Shown piece after piece: positions 13,257 through 26,455 of a stretch of 64,000 bases of DNA; within the stretch, counting starts at the first letter, position 1, and every line of letters begins with the position of its first letter. The translations under genes were made by a program, and so were the position numbers. Source of the stretch: Agelaius tricolor (lineage: Eukaryota; Chordata; Aves; Passeriformes; Icteridae); assembly GCA_023055355.1 (NCBI GenBank), contig JALJCS010000004.1, positions 14,476,001 to 14,540,000 of the forward strand, given 5' to 3'. A model generated the notes under the pieces. That model saw nothing but the letters and a program-made list of their open reading frames with translations. It did no database searches and was not told the DNA's origin.

Positions 13257-16200
13257 AGCGCGGCTAAGCAGGCGAGGACAAGATGATGAGGGTGGTCAGT
13301 GAAGTCACTTTGCTGGCTAACCCCAGGGGAAGTAGGGCTGCCCAACACCATCTGTATCGACAGCCTTTTTTCCTCTCCCACCCTTCTCTGTTCCACTCAT
13401 TCCACCCTTGTTGTGGGTCGGACACATCTCAGTTTCCCCCCTTTCCCAACTTCCAGTCTCCCACTGAGCCAAAAATGACCATGTGCTTCTCCCCTGCTCT
13501 TCCTCCAGCCTTATCTCCCAGACACATCGTGCTCCCCAAGTTCTCTGCCCTCACTCTCCTCCCTCCTTTTTTAGGTCTCCACCGAGGACCTCTCTATTCA
13601 CTCATTTCCCCACTGCTCAATGTCCAGTCCCACAAGTCCCAGTCTTGTCCCTGCTTTTCCAACAATTTACCTGTTCCTTTGAATATAGTCCCAACCGGAC
13701 ATCTCCCTGGGTAACATCCCATGTGTAATACCACAGCAACACTGCAGACTGGGCATCTGCTTTCCCCTGGCTAGGGCTAGAAACTTTTCCTGGCATTTTA
13801 GGGCTGTTGGTGCAAGGACAGACTGCAAAACTTTTACTGAACTAATGCAAAGTGTGAATCTAAAGTACTTCCATTACACTTAGGTGAGGACACACCTTCA
13901 GAAAAATGTCATCTTAATTCTCTCTGGTTTATAGCTAAAAATAATAAAAACCACAAGTGATGATCCAATATGACTTGATGTATGCACTTTAAAGTTCATT
14001 TGGACGAGCTTTCCAGGTGGCCCTGTATAAGCAGACCACTGACCACAGACTCCTGCCTTCCAAGCCATTTTTGCCTGCATTTGATTCTCCCTGATGAGTG
14101 CCTGAACAAGTCGGTAGAGGGGCAGCACTCAGTGGTTTTGTTCAGAAACACAGCAGCAATAAAATACAACCTCAGTTCCAGAAGTGCTCTCTACTGCAGA
14201 GCAGACCCAGCAGCCTCCCAGCCAAGCCATGACCAGCTGCACCCCTGTTTACAGCTCACAGGAAAGTAACGCCCTTTCACAGGAACCTTCCGGTACAAGA
14301 AGCCTCCCTGAGAGGTAACAACCATTTCAGCAACAGTACATATATTTGCAGAGTGGTACAAAGGTTCTCTGCCACCCTATCTTGAGCAAAGCCTACTGAC
14401 TGATGCTATACCCATCCTGAACTCCTGAGAGTTCACATGCTGGTTACTGAAGCATTTCCTCTCCCCATTCTCTGCAACACAGAGGTAAATTTATGAAAAT
14501 AAGCATAAGAAATGTATTGCCTTTTTAAGGTTTTATTACTCAGTAGTCTGGTAAAATCCTATTTCTTAGGAAAAAATTATATGTAGCATTGTCTTATTAT
14601 TTTTTATTTCTTAATTTGTTAAGTTCAATCTACTGATCAATTTAAACATCATCCTAGAATTATGCTATAGTAAAACAAATGCACGTTTAGAGAATAAATG
14701 GAATTGATTATCTTCTGGAATAAAAGGCCTTACTAAATGACGTATTTAAATACAACTCCTCAATCCCTCGCTGAAGAAGCACCTGGTAATTCACTTTTTG
14801 GATCAAATTGCAACTCCACAAAAACTTTATGACCTCATGTGGTCTTTCCACCCCCACATTCCTACCTAGAAACATTATATACAGTATGCTCCAGGCAAGA
14901 ACTGAGTTAGAAATGTGGATGGTGGTTCTGGGGAAAGAGATATAGCAGACACAGGGCAGCAGCACAGCACTGAGAACATGATAAACAGAGAACTGCCTAG
15001 GGAAGGTGCCCTGTAGAGTCATTCCTGGTCAAGCGAATATCCTCCCCTCTTGTTTGAAAAACCCTCCATACACAATAATTTCCCTTGTCAAGCAGGCCCA
15101 CATCACTTCATCCTGAAGCATATTTTGACATGTAAAAAAATGACCATTCTGATCAGACAAAAAGCTAAACTAGCTGAGTACCCCACCTTCAGCTACAGCT
15201 GATTATAGGTGACAGGGAAAAAAAAAAAACCAGCAATCATTGGCTGTGATGCTCTTGGACATAGTAAAGCCCTACAGGTCAGCAAGCTGCAGTGGAAGCA
15301 GGTGAGATACTTGGGAGCCTTTTTGGTGTGATGTAGATTCAAAAGCTGCCTCTTGTTCCTCTGGTGTTCCTCTTGGAGGTGGACAGAAACCTCAACAGGC
15401 TCCTAGGCAGGACATGGGTCTGGTGTTGTGGGGCTTTCCACTGTCATCCGTGACGCCAACCCTTGAGCAGAATGGACAGACATGTGCCCTGTTGATGGTC
15501 AGGAGGAGATGTGCAGACCCTGTGAGGGTAATCCTGTCTTGTGCTTTTTATCTTATCTACTCCCTGGTGTAGAGCCAGCAGTCACCATAGTTTTCTGAAT
15601 GGAAATAGCCTCACAAACTAATTTCAGTTCTAAATATCTCAAGTTGTTCCTTATCCCTCAACTCCAAAGTGATTTATAGCTCTTATTTGTGCCTGGAGTC
15701 TTTGGCATTGATATGAAATGAACTAAGCTTTGCCATGAAACTGATAGCAAGAAACATCATGAAATGTGCCATGAAACAAAGCAATTCTGAGACTGCTCAG
15801 TATATTTCTTTAATCTGTTAAGGAAGTTGTTTACTAACTGCAGCTTAAAAAAAAAAAATCAAAGTGAACTCACTACTTTCAACATTTCTACACTTCCCTG
15901 ATGATCCATGGTGAGATTTTCTGCTTTTCCATGAAAAGTTGTTTCCCTGCATTATCAAAAGAAGATGCATTTTTTGCTCTCTATCACATTAATACAGAAT
16001 TAAAAGGGTTATTTAGGAAAATACACTGCCTTCTCACAGAGGCTTTCAGTTCTATTCTTTAAGGACAGCAGTGTTTTCCAAATTTGTGCCATCTGGCTGT
16101 CAGCATATTTCACAGGACCACTCCCCAAGGAGGTCTTTTCAGGAGCTCCATAATTTTTATGGAATGATGAGTTAAAAATGTCTTAGAAAATAAGTCTTTT

Positions 16201-17361
16201 CTTGACACTTCCCCAGTGGATAAATTCTGTGTTGCAATACAGCTCTAGGAGGTCTTGAACCTCAAATAAACTCCTCTCTTCCTGCATTTGTGATGGACTG
16301 GAGTGCATGTGTATGCACAACTCCACATATATGTTTACACTAATATTGCTCTAACACGACTCTGGGGGAAAAAAAAAAAGAGTTGGCCTTCTCTTGATGA
16401 AAGCTAAGTAGTTTAGAATAGAATGAGTAAAAGCTATCACCTTGCTGTAATAAAGAGGGTAAGATGAAAAAGATGCCAAAACAATCCCAAATGTACAGGT
16501 ACCTGATTTCACACATCAGATGAGTTAACAGCAAACATTAGATGCAACAGCAAACCTCAACAGCGAACATTAAATGTTCAATTTAATCATCTTTCTCTGC
16601 CTGTTACCTCTTGGCCAGCAGACATGATACAGCACATTATATAAATTTCTTCCATAAATGGTTCTTCTTTCATTATTCTCAGTTTAAATAATTTGCAGTG
16701 TGACCAAAGAACACCTAGGATGGCCTGCTTAGAGTTTAAGATATATGGTTATCCCAAGAGAAGGGAAAACCTAGACCTAGGCACACAGCCCCAGCTAGTT
16801 TAATTTACCTTAGGAAAGTGCTTAAGCTTTAGTGTGCAAATACTTCCAGTGATGCTCAAGGAGTTTCAATGCATTCCTTAAAGGTAAAATTGTGTTTGTA
16901 AGTAAGCTGGAAGATAATTTTCCTTTCAGGGCTTAGGTGTGGACACAACAGAGGGATACACAAACATGGTGACCTCAAAACTGCCTGTAATGGGTAAGAG
17001 AGATTGGATAAAACTTGCTTCTGGTGATTTTGATCCAAATGCCCAGAAGAAAAAAACCCTTTCATCACAGACTTATGGGGTAAAAAAGCCATGAGCAAAT
17101 CAATGACAGGATACCATCTGTAGCAAAATCACCCGTGCAGTTGAGAGGGAACATCAGGCAGAGCAGTGGACACCATCTCTCCTACCCATTATATGTCCTC
17201 CTGCCATTTAATCTCATTTTCATGCTGATTCCCTCCTGTCAGTGCCATGGAGGTACCTTCACGCAAGCTCACTGTGGCAGCAATCGCTCAGCACAACTTG
17301 CCACTGGAACAAGTCTGACCTTGACATCAAAAGGGAAACAGACACGAATAACTCAAACTAA

Positions 17362-17406
17362 AGATCTATATAGCTCTTTTACACAGAAAAAGAGCTATAT
17401 AGACCT
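17362..17406. repeat. Hairpin: 19-bp inverted repeat with 7-nt loop
   Basis: The arms are AGATCTATATAGCTCTTTT (17,362-17,380) and AAAAGAGCTATATAGACCT (17,388-17,406). They pair at 18 of 19 positions, the exception being A versus G at the third base, which would still form a G-T or A-C type pair in RNA. The loop is ACACAGA. The stem is shorter than a usual microRNA precursor. It may be a tiny MITE-like remnant or a chance cruciform. Confidence 0.75.
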
Positions 17407-20400
17407 AGCAGCTTACTTCAGCAGCTACCAAAGCAGCTACTTTAATGGCACTTGCATACAAAGTAAACCTGAGGAAAAATTACCTTAGAGCCTAGAGTGA
17501 ACCATGAGAAGCGTTTAAAAATCCAACTTGGCACTAAGCAATCCTCAGCCACCTTTGGTGTCCTGGGAATCTGTCTTCCCACTTCCCCTCAAGAGGAAGC
17601 AATGTCACTGACAGCAGCTATGCAATTAATTCCATACCATCAAAACAAAATGCCTAGATGAAGCTACTTCTCTCTCAACATCTCTTAGAAGTTATATCCC
17701 TTCCCTTGTTCTTTTCTTGTGGACTGAAGTGACAATCTCTCAACAACAAGCTCTGCCTTCATCTTGCTGTAAAGGGTGAAGGTACAACTCTTACTGCAGC
17801 CAAAGAATTGGTTCCCCTCATGCAATCTGCCTAGAAACTGGATTGTTCCATGCCTGAAACTGGCTGTATCATTGCTATCAGCTTATAAGAAGCAGGTGTG
17901 AGCTGGAGAAGGGATAAGAGAAGGTGGCAAATTTGGGGATGGAAGCAAGAACACTGACTGCTGAGACCAGCGGGTTGTGTTATTTATGGAACTGACATGA
18001 GCCTCAAGAGACACCTTGCAGCTCTAATGAGGGAGCATGGTAGGATGGTCCCTACAAAGAGGCTCCTCCCCCAGGTGAGGTGGTCTTCACTCTAAGTGTG
18101 AGGACAGAGTGGAATGAGAAACATCTTCACTCACAGATGGGAAAAAAACCCAAGGCATATCAATGCCAAACAACCTAGGAATGGAGCTGAGGTAACAGGA
18201 CAGTTATTTATTTTAAATCCCTCTCTCTGACCTTGTTTCAAAAACCTTCCCACTCTTGCTTCAGTTTGTTGTTATTGCTCTGAAATAGTTTTCCAATTTC
18301 TGACCTTGCTGGCACTTCATAACACCAGGAAAACCTGTGCTTAACATCAGTTTCAGTCTGGTTGATAATAAATCTCTTTTTTTCCACAGTTCATCTTATC
18401 ATGCCGCATTTAGACTTAGCCTTTTGTACACTTGCTGTACCTTCTCACATGCCATGAGCAACATGCTTAAGTAAAACTTGCATTTAAATCAAAATGTACC
18501 AAGATAAAAAAGACTGGGCTAGGACTGCTGGAATCTACAACACTAAGTCTGGCTCAGAATGTCTGCCGGACTAGAAGCTTGTAACAGAAGAAAAGTCTCA
18601 CACAGTAATTTCTGCATTCATCCCATACCTTTTGGTTGAACTATAGCCCATCTTTCAAAAATTATGCCAATCTTCATCTCAGATGCTGTGAGGGACAGAA
18701 ATCCTTCACATGCCCAGGCAAGCTCTTTCACTGCACAAATGCCTTGACTTTTTAAAGCACTAGCAGCTGCATTAGTCCTCCAGAGCTTGACAGAGAACAC
18801 ACTCTTTATGAGGCAGTTTCTACTTCTGCATTTCCAATCCACTCTTTCCAAGAACAGGGTCAAATAGCAGCTACTATGTTTTCAGGTTTGTTTTTCAAAG
18901 GCTTAGCTAATTTGTCCTAATGTAATTTCTCTTGAGATGATCAGGACACTGCCCTAAAGCTGGCATGGATCGTTGCATAAGGGACAGAAACCAGAAGGAG
19001 GCACTGGCTGCCCTGGAACACCAGTTTTTACAGGTCAGATTGTTCCCACTGGAATGGGGAAGCTCTGCATGGGAGATTTCTCTTTCATTCTTGCAAAGGT
19101 ACATACTGTCCTTGGAAGCTGCCTGCTGGAAAACTTTTCTAATAAAACCTTTTCTCTGAGGGTTCCTCACTCAGGGAGAGTCCTGCCAGTGACTCTCCCT
19201 GAACCTGCAGGTCTGGCACAATGGCACAGCTGACATCTTCTCTGATGCCCTTAATCCCCGTGAAATCCCCGTATTCACCCTGTAGTAATAGCTCCTACCA
19301 TAGGGCTGCACAGCTCCACTGGGACAGCAATGTGCCTGCTACCTAAAAAGACCCCTCCTCTTCCTATGTCTCCTGCAGTAGACATATCAACTATGCACAG
19401 CGTCCTCCAGAAAACTTATTTTCACATTGAGAAAGGAATCTTTTTGACAATTAAAAAAAAAAAAAGGGCAGGTGGCAGGTTTGTGGTACACATATTTTAT
19501 GGCCACGTGTTAGAAACCACAGTGGCTAGAAGGGAGAGGTTAGACTGAGAGCCAGGAGACTCTGGTTTCTGTGATCAGACTGATCTGTTGTGACTTTGGA
19601 CATGCAAAGACTGTATGATCCCCGGCAAGGGGAGCTTCTTCCACACAGGCTGGTTTGAGGACAGAGATTTCAGCTAGACCTCAATGACTGTGCTGACACA
19701 AACATTATCAGTTTATTTGGTGCAATTCAAGAGGACATGCAAAAATATATTCACAGAATAACAGGGCCACCCATTCCAAATATAGTACAATAACTTGGAG
19801 CAGTTTTCAGTGCTGTTTTGTATACAGGTGCAATATGGCATTAATATGGCATTACAGGGACAAATTATGGCCCCTTTTTCTCTTTTCTAAGTCCAATGGA
19901 CTTCCCCAAAGGAAAACTGAATAGACTGTAACTGTAGAAGCCAACAGTCCCACTAAAACACCACACCTACATGCACTCACATACATACACACACACAAAA
20001 ACATGCAAATTGGATTTAGAATTTAACTCTTCTGGCAGTAATGGCAGTCATAACAAGCCCTATCTATCACCTCCACAACTGGATGTTACAAGGGACTCTG
20101 TTTAGTCACCTTAAGTATGCATTCATGCCTTGGTAACTGCCTTCAAAGGGATTAACCATTAGCCATAGGACATGGCATGGGGTTGACTCAAGGGTGAAAT
20201 GGAAGCTGTTAATGCAGGAGAAAGGCATCAAGCAAGGCTCAGCCTGAGTCCATGCCAAGCCCAAACTCCCCGACCTGGATTCCCTCTGCTTACAGAGGTG
20301 GAAGGACAATCAGCTCATAAACCTAAGGAAGAGATGCACTGAGCAAATGAGTAAAGGTTCCCAAGTGAACTGTCTCAAGTGGATAAACATCTCTCTCTTC

Positions 20401-20690
20401 CTCCCTGACCTGTGAAGCCTGTGGACTTGGTTGTCAGAGCTAGGATTCAAATGGCCCACAGTGAACAAGCTACATAACACGGTCAATTTCTCCCCAAATC
20501 TAATGCTCCCACAGAAAATTACACAACCAGAAACAAGTAGTATTCTGTGCATAAATAAAAAACTAGCAATTACTCCAGACAGGAGGTTACGTTAAAGACC
20601 TCTATCAGTCCCTTATGAAATATCTTGGTCTACTTTCCTTTCATTGTTTTTTTTTTCTTCATTAACAGAAATAGAGCAGATGGGATGGAC

Positions 20691-20945
20691 AGGATGAAGG
20701 GAAAAAAAAAAGAAGGAAAAGGATGGAGAAATGATAGGGAATAAAGAAAGATGGGGAAAAGAAAGAAGGGAGAAAGAAAAGTATGGAAGAAGGGCAAAAA
20801 GGGATACATAAAAGGACAGCAGGACGGATGGAAAGGAGAAGGGAAGAAAGAAGGGAAAGAGAGAAAGGACAAAGAAAGGGAAGAAGAGGGATAGAGGAAG
20901 TGTGGTAGGAAAGGAAGAACAGAGATAATGAACAAAAAGAAGAGC
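20691..20945. repeat. Purine-rich (GA/GGA) tract
   Basis: About 250 bp that are almost entirely A and G on the plus strand, with GGAA, GAAAG and GGGA units and only scattered pyrimidines. It ends about 115 bp before the second CpG island. The two overlapping minus-strand frames here (Phe/Ser/Pro/Leu-rich) are translations of the complementary pyrimidine strand, not genes. Such tracts can form triplex DNA. Confidence 0.8.
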
Positions 20946-21059
20946 ATTCCTGTGACCTCACGCTAGGTGACTTCATGCTCATATTGCACGAAATCAGAGC
21001 AGAGTGTTTTTCACGACCCAGTCTCTCTCACAGCTTCTCTACCTGTTTACTGCACATCC

Positions 21060-21560
21060 ACTGACCTTCAACACAACATAACACGGCACAGCACAGCACA
21101 GCAGCCTGAAGAAGCCCCGCTCTGACCACCACCCCCCGGTGCTGGCGGCGCTCCCTCAGGGCCCGAGGGCCGCGCTCGGTCTGGCCGGGCCCCGCCGCCG
21201 CGGGCAGAGCAGAGCGCTCCCGCCGCGCCCCCTCGCGGCCGCCGCGGGCACCGCAGCCCGACCCGCGGGCAGCCCCCTCCAGCGCGCTCCTGCCTTCCCC
21301 GCAGGCCACCGGCCGCTCTTCTCCCGCTACACTGCCAGTTCGATTGTTTTCTTTATTTCTAAAGCAGCACGTCCATAGACGCCTCCGCACCGCAATCCGT
21401 CTCTTCTCTCGGCCGTGCTGTCCCTGCGGCGCCGCTGCCGCCGCAACCCCGGCTCCGGCACCGTAACTCTCCCGATGCAAGCCTGCCACTGCGGACTTTG
21501 CAGACCTGCAAGAAGACTCCCTCCCCCGCCGAACCCAGGGGTCCGTGCACTTGAGGTAGC
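21060..21560. promoter_or_regulatory. Second CpG island, orphan (no recognised gene)
   Basis: About 0.5 kb of CpG-dense sequence (densest 21,115-21,300, again 21,380-21,550) with CCGCCGCGGG-type and GCGGCCGC motifs, in a surrounding of about 40% GC. It lies 5.8 kb inside the presumed first intron. A 204-codon minus-strand frame (21,642-21,028) crosses it, but its composition (Arg/Gly/Ala runs, poly-Cys end) looks like translated GC-rich noncoding DNA and I recognise no domain. Candidate roles are an alternative NRG1 first exon, a lncRNA promoter, or an enhancer-like island. Possible minus-strand donors (GTCTGC near 21,508, GTCAGT near 21,067) are weak. Confidence 0.65.
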
Positions 21561-24480
21561 AACTGAGGGTTAACTCAACCACCTCAAGCACACTCGAGCA
21601 GCTCTTTGCACAACTAGAATGACTCATACAAAATACTGACACTTGGTTTGTTTTCTTGTATCATAACGGAACACGATAAACTATCAGTACTGTTAAAGGC
21701 ACATTCACTCTTGTTACTTTTGGAATGTTAGCAAAACACTGATTTGGTAAGAATTCATAGCATTTCCAGATCCTGACACCCTGAGACACAATTGTTCTCC
21801 ACTGTTTTGCTTTTGGTTACAACCACCTGCCTCAAAGGGCTATCAGATGCTTGTAGATAGATTGAAAAGGGGGAGGTAGGGAAAGGGAGATGCTTGGAAG
21901 AAAGTTTTCCACAGCTCTGCATTTAATTCGCCTTACTTTAAGAATAACAAATTGCCACTTAGGTGACCAAAGTCGAATGTGTTGTCAAAAATCCTCTATG
22001 GCAAGGCATTCACAAACCAGGCACCCAAAAAGTTTTTTGTGAAAACTAAGTGACTCTGATTCAGTAGAGAAGCTGAAAAATGAGCTGCCCCAAATAGAGA
22101 GTGCTGAATTATTCTGAAATATCAGCTGCATGGGATCTTTTTTCTTTTTTTACTTATGAGTGCTGTTTCAAACTGCCTCGTTCAACCTTTTTCCCCCTCC
22201 TTTTGCAGTTACTGCCTTTCCAGAAATCTGAGAAGCCCACAATTACAAATAGACAAACTTAGATTTAAGAGTTAGCTCACAAGCTTTGCCAGAGGTTAAA
22301 GTTTTTAAATCCATGCATATCTTAGCAGGCTTTGGCATTTCTACATGAAAGGTAAAACTTTTGTCCAGCCTTCCCCAGCCATCAATATTTGCACAAAGTT
22401 CAGAACAGTTTCTGGATTTATTTCACAGGGGAATGTCTTTCTATACACATGCAGTATTTACTGGACAACTGTACTGGTATGTTCTCACCATTCTGTTTGC
22501 ATTCCCATGGCTGCAGTCAAGTAGTACTTCTAGTGTTAATTCAAAAAAGTTTGAATGGTGACTAATCTCATTTATTCAAAAAAAAACATGAATGCACTCG
22601 CATACTTTTTAAAGGATTCACTCTCAAAATTGCTCTGAAGATTGTGTGGAATGTTTGGAGAATGCAGGCATTGCACAAAGGTAGAGAGGCTTTCCTCACA
22701 GAAAAATGTACGAGCATACCAGCAGCACATAAATATTTTGGATTGGAAACACCAAAAGAAGTTGTCACTCCTTCTAAGCAATAGCTTATCTCTAGAAGTT
22801 GACTGGTTTTGTCAGAAATCACAGCTTTCGTTCCATCTCCCAGACTCTAGTCTTCAATTCATGATGAAACAGCGACCAGTCTTCTGATATCTCTTTATGA
22901 ATACTGAATATCAATTTAAATTTAGCAACTCTCAGATTGAGCTCTAATCCTCCCAACCAAGCTCTCACCTGCAGCTTGGTCTTTAATATGATAAAAACCA
23001 TTTCTTCCTCTGGCAACCAAGTCTGCTTCCAGGATACGGTCAAACATTCTGCTCAGCCACACTCATCTCATCTGAACTTTGCGCTGCTTACTCTGTCAAG
23101 CAGTCTTCAAGCTCCCACATTTTATCTAATTCTAAATTAAACCCACCAGGAGATACTTATTTTCTATGTCAATGGCCACAGTCTCTCTACTTTGGGCTCT
23201 GTTAGTGCAGATATGTTCAGAACAATGCTGCTGAGGTCACTTCACTGAAATGATAATTGAGACCCATCTGATGGTCTTCCCTCTTTCTTCTCTCTGTTTT
23301 GGCACCAGACCTTGCTCTCCATACCACTAGAGAGTGGCTGACAAAACCCTAGGCCAGAGTTCGCAGCACTATCAAGTCTTCACACACATCAAGGTGTTTT
23401 CCTCAGAAAAGCTTCACATCTTCTCACACTTTATCCCTTCAAGCCCAGCAACCTCACCCTGGTCTTCTCTGCTAAGCAGAACCACCTGAAAACTTACATT
23501 CCCCAAGCTGTCTGGAAAGAACAAAGGGGCTGGGCTGATGTGCTGGTACCCCATCTTGCTGACACAAACACAGTTTCCACAGGGGGATTTTTCCAGGGCT
23601 GACCCCTTTCTCTCAGTGCACAAGCCCCACGTTATGCAGTCCAGCACTAAAGCTGGGTAGGCAGAAGGTTGGGCTGACACAGGGAGAAGGGCCTATTTCC
23701 AGCCCCTGTGTTCCTGCTCTAACAGCACCTTAAATCAGGAGCAGTGCCTGTGTGAGGGTCAGGTCTGGGGACCTTGGATGCCCAACCTCAGCATTCCTGC
23801 ATAAGCTTTCTCTGCCCAGGCTGGATGCATTTTCAGTGTGCTGGCAATGCTCTAGGAAGCCCTGCTGGCAGATTTGTGGAGCCTGTCTGCACACTCAGTT
23901 GGCAGGGCAATTCACTGACATAACTTGGAGAAAAGCTGTAACCCTCTGTCCATTTATAACACTCTCCTCTTCAGTCTTCCATGCTTTGCATTTATCATGG
24001 TCCACAGTGCCCTGCTAAAGGAAGACATAGTCACTCTGGTCTTGACACAAGCCAGACACTAACAGTCTATTCAAGAGCACTTGTAGCAAAGGGGAGTAAA
24101 AGTTCTAAATAATTTTAGTGACAAAGAGATCATACCAACATGGACCTCCCCAAACTTTTTAACACAGCCCAGACTTCACCTAAGCAATGGAAAACATGAA
24201 GATTTTTTTTCTCTGTTACCACTGTGCAGGTGAGCAGAGAAGGCAATAACTCCTTAATCTCTTTTTTTTTTTTCCCCAATAACTAACTTTCTTGTCCAAT
24301 AGTAGCTCTGGAATATAAATATGAAAGATTTTCTTATACCCTTTCTTCCCAATTAACAAAGCTGATTCTCAATCCATTGAGAAATTACCAAAACTTCCAG
24401 ACCCAGGATTCAAGCGCATATGACATACTTTGACAGCCAGAAGCAAACTAAGTTGCAAGGAGCTTTGGTCAGAAAAAACT

Positions 24481-24515
24481 GCACTAAGCAAAAAACTGCA
24501 CTAAGCAAAAAACTG
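24481..24515. repeat. 17-bp tandem duplication
   Basis: GCACTAAGCAAAAAACT occurs twice back to back (24,481-24,497 and 24,498-24,514), with a partial third copy (AAAAAACT) just before. Intronic, no evident function. Confidence 0.9.
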
Positions 24516-26400
24516 AACACCTCCTAAAGATTTCTGTGCTAGTGCCAGATCTTAAAACTGAGGACTACCTGCAAGCCACTGCTCTTCGTAAGGAAAGAGT
24601 GGATGAAAACTCTGTGTAGACAAGAACACAACAGAGAAGATGATAATTCCTGATATAATTCAACTAAAGAAAGCAGGTAACTAAAAGAAAAACTGTTTCA
24701 TAACCTCTCTGCACATCCTAAACATACCAAATGACAACAGGTATGGTTGCAAACCTATATTAGCAAAAAGGAAAACTGCAGTCCTGTCAAAGTCAGAAGG
24801 CCTTCATAGAGTGCCCAGTCAGTACTGTTAATCAATATGAGTAGACTAGTAATTAATTCAAGCTCTTATATGCTTGAACAGAGGGAATAAAAGCCCATGG
24901 CTTGAAATGCAAAATTGCTCTCTTGTTACTTTTTGCATTAACCACTCTTTCTTTCTAAGTATCAGTTCTAGTTCTAAATGCCCCTCCAACCAGGTAATAC
25001 CCTTAAGTAACAGATTAGATAAAATCTGTATGACATTGCCAGTGTGACATTATCTGATTCAGAGTAAAATTTACAATCATGCGTTATGCTGTATTTAATT
25101 TTCCCATTAGACAGACTACATGGATTAGCTACACATGTGAACTATCCTGCCACATACACTCATCTTGGAAGGAACGGGATTTTTATTACATAAGATAGAA
25201 GAATGTTCAGTTCTTGTCCACACAGGAAACTTTTGACTAGTAATGTCAGGTATGGACGAAGGCGGTACTCCTTCATACCTATAAAAACATACTGGTGCTT
25301 TGGAGACCTGAGGTAAGCACTTGCCAGAAAAGTGGTTCATTTCTGGTTCAAACACTGACATACTTTGGCTTAGTAAAGACTTAGCCTTCTGGAGTTTTAG
25401 CAAAGCCTTAGGAGCTGGCATGATCTGAGACCTGCCCTGATGAATCTCAAGCTACATTTGCTACCCTTCAGATTTGCAGGTAAAATACTCACCATGGCAG
25501 ACATAATCAGACTGAGAATTAACCACACTTAAATACCTAAACTTAAGGTGCTATTTACCTGCATGGATTTTTCTGCTCTTCTAGCTCCCCTCTACAGAGA
25601 AAGAAGACCATCTTCCCAAAAACCTCTGCCTAGTTTAGAAGCTGACTTGGTTGGATTACTCAAAAAATATGCCCTCTGGTTCACAACTCCTTTCATTCCT
25701 CCCTCAGCACCCCGCTCCACTGCAAAAGGAAAACTGCACAACAGGACAAAGAAAACTCTCCTACACAAATGGGATGGGATGCTATAAAACTCTGAGGTGC
25801 ACAGTGAGAAAACGTGTGTCTCTTTGACAGATCTTTCCTATCACAAATTGTCCAACTTGTCACTGTCTTCCTGTTTTCTGTCAGCCACAAAAACAAACAA
25901 AAAGCCTTGCAAACACTTCAAATAGCCCAGCTGTCACAGATAAGTTTGCCAGAGGTTTTAATGTTTTAATGGCAGAGGTGGTTAGTTTTAGCAGGAGATG
26001 CTTACAATGCTTGCATAGTGTAACAGCATTATAAAATCTGGTGAAAGAGAAAAAGAAGGTCAAAAGAAGTTTTTGTCTCTATCTTCGCATAACAAGGGAA
26101 ACCTCCTGTGCTGCAACTGAAACTTGTTTACAGCCACTGCTGAGCAGAAGCTGGGCAAGCTGTCTCCTAACAACCTAGAGAAGAGGATGCAGTGGGCAGT
26201 GCTAGTTTGTAAAAATTAGTAGCCCAAAGGGATATCTGCTGCTGTTGAATCACACATATCCTCCCTGATGGCTGACGACTGAAGTCAAGAGCAGCACTAT
26301 GTTGGCCATGATACACTGAGCAAAATTAATGTAGGTATATTTAGAAAGTTTTACCCTACTGGGCATTATGTTAATTTGTCTGTTGGGACAGGAAAACAAC

Positions 26401-26455
26401 ATAAAAGGGGAAAAAATACACAACCAAACAAAAAACCCCAAACCAAACCACAGGC
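26401..26455. repeat. A/C-rich AAAC-type tract
   Basis: ACAACCAAAC, AAAAACCCC and AAACCAAACC units in a short low-complexity block, compositionally like the tracts at 1.3 and 8.6 kb. Confidence 0.6.

Larger units (their letters stand above)
8693..20690. other. Noncoding, presumed NRG1 intron
   Basis: No recognised gene. The longest open frame is 193 codons on the minus strand (12,311-11,730). Its product shows no known motif and the surrounding sequence lacks promoter or splice support. The 13,283-13,714 frame (143 codons) is Pro/Ser-rich and follows a CT-rich patch. The segment 12,640-13,300 is more GC-rich than its surroundings and holds the RFX-like site. A short (CA)n patch is at 19,978-20,000. 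Confidence 0.55.

Noticed and set aside
20630..20982. Two overlapping minus-strand frames of 105-106 codons resembling hydrophobic proteins
   Set aside because: They translate the complement of the purine tract in two frames at once, which marks simple sequence rather than coding DNA.
21028..21642. 204-codon minus-strand open frame across the second CpG island
   Set aside because: Arg/Gly/Ala-rich and poly-Cys composition typical of translated GC-rich noncoding DNA; no recognisable domain; the frame runs beyond both island edges without matching splice signals.
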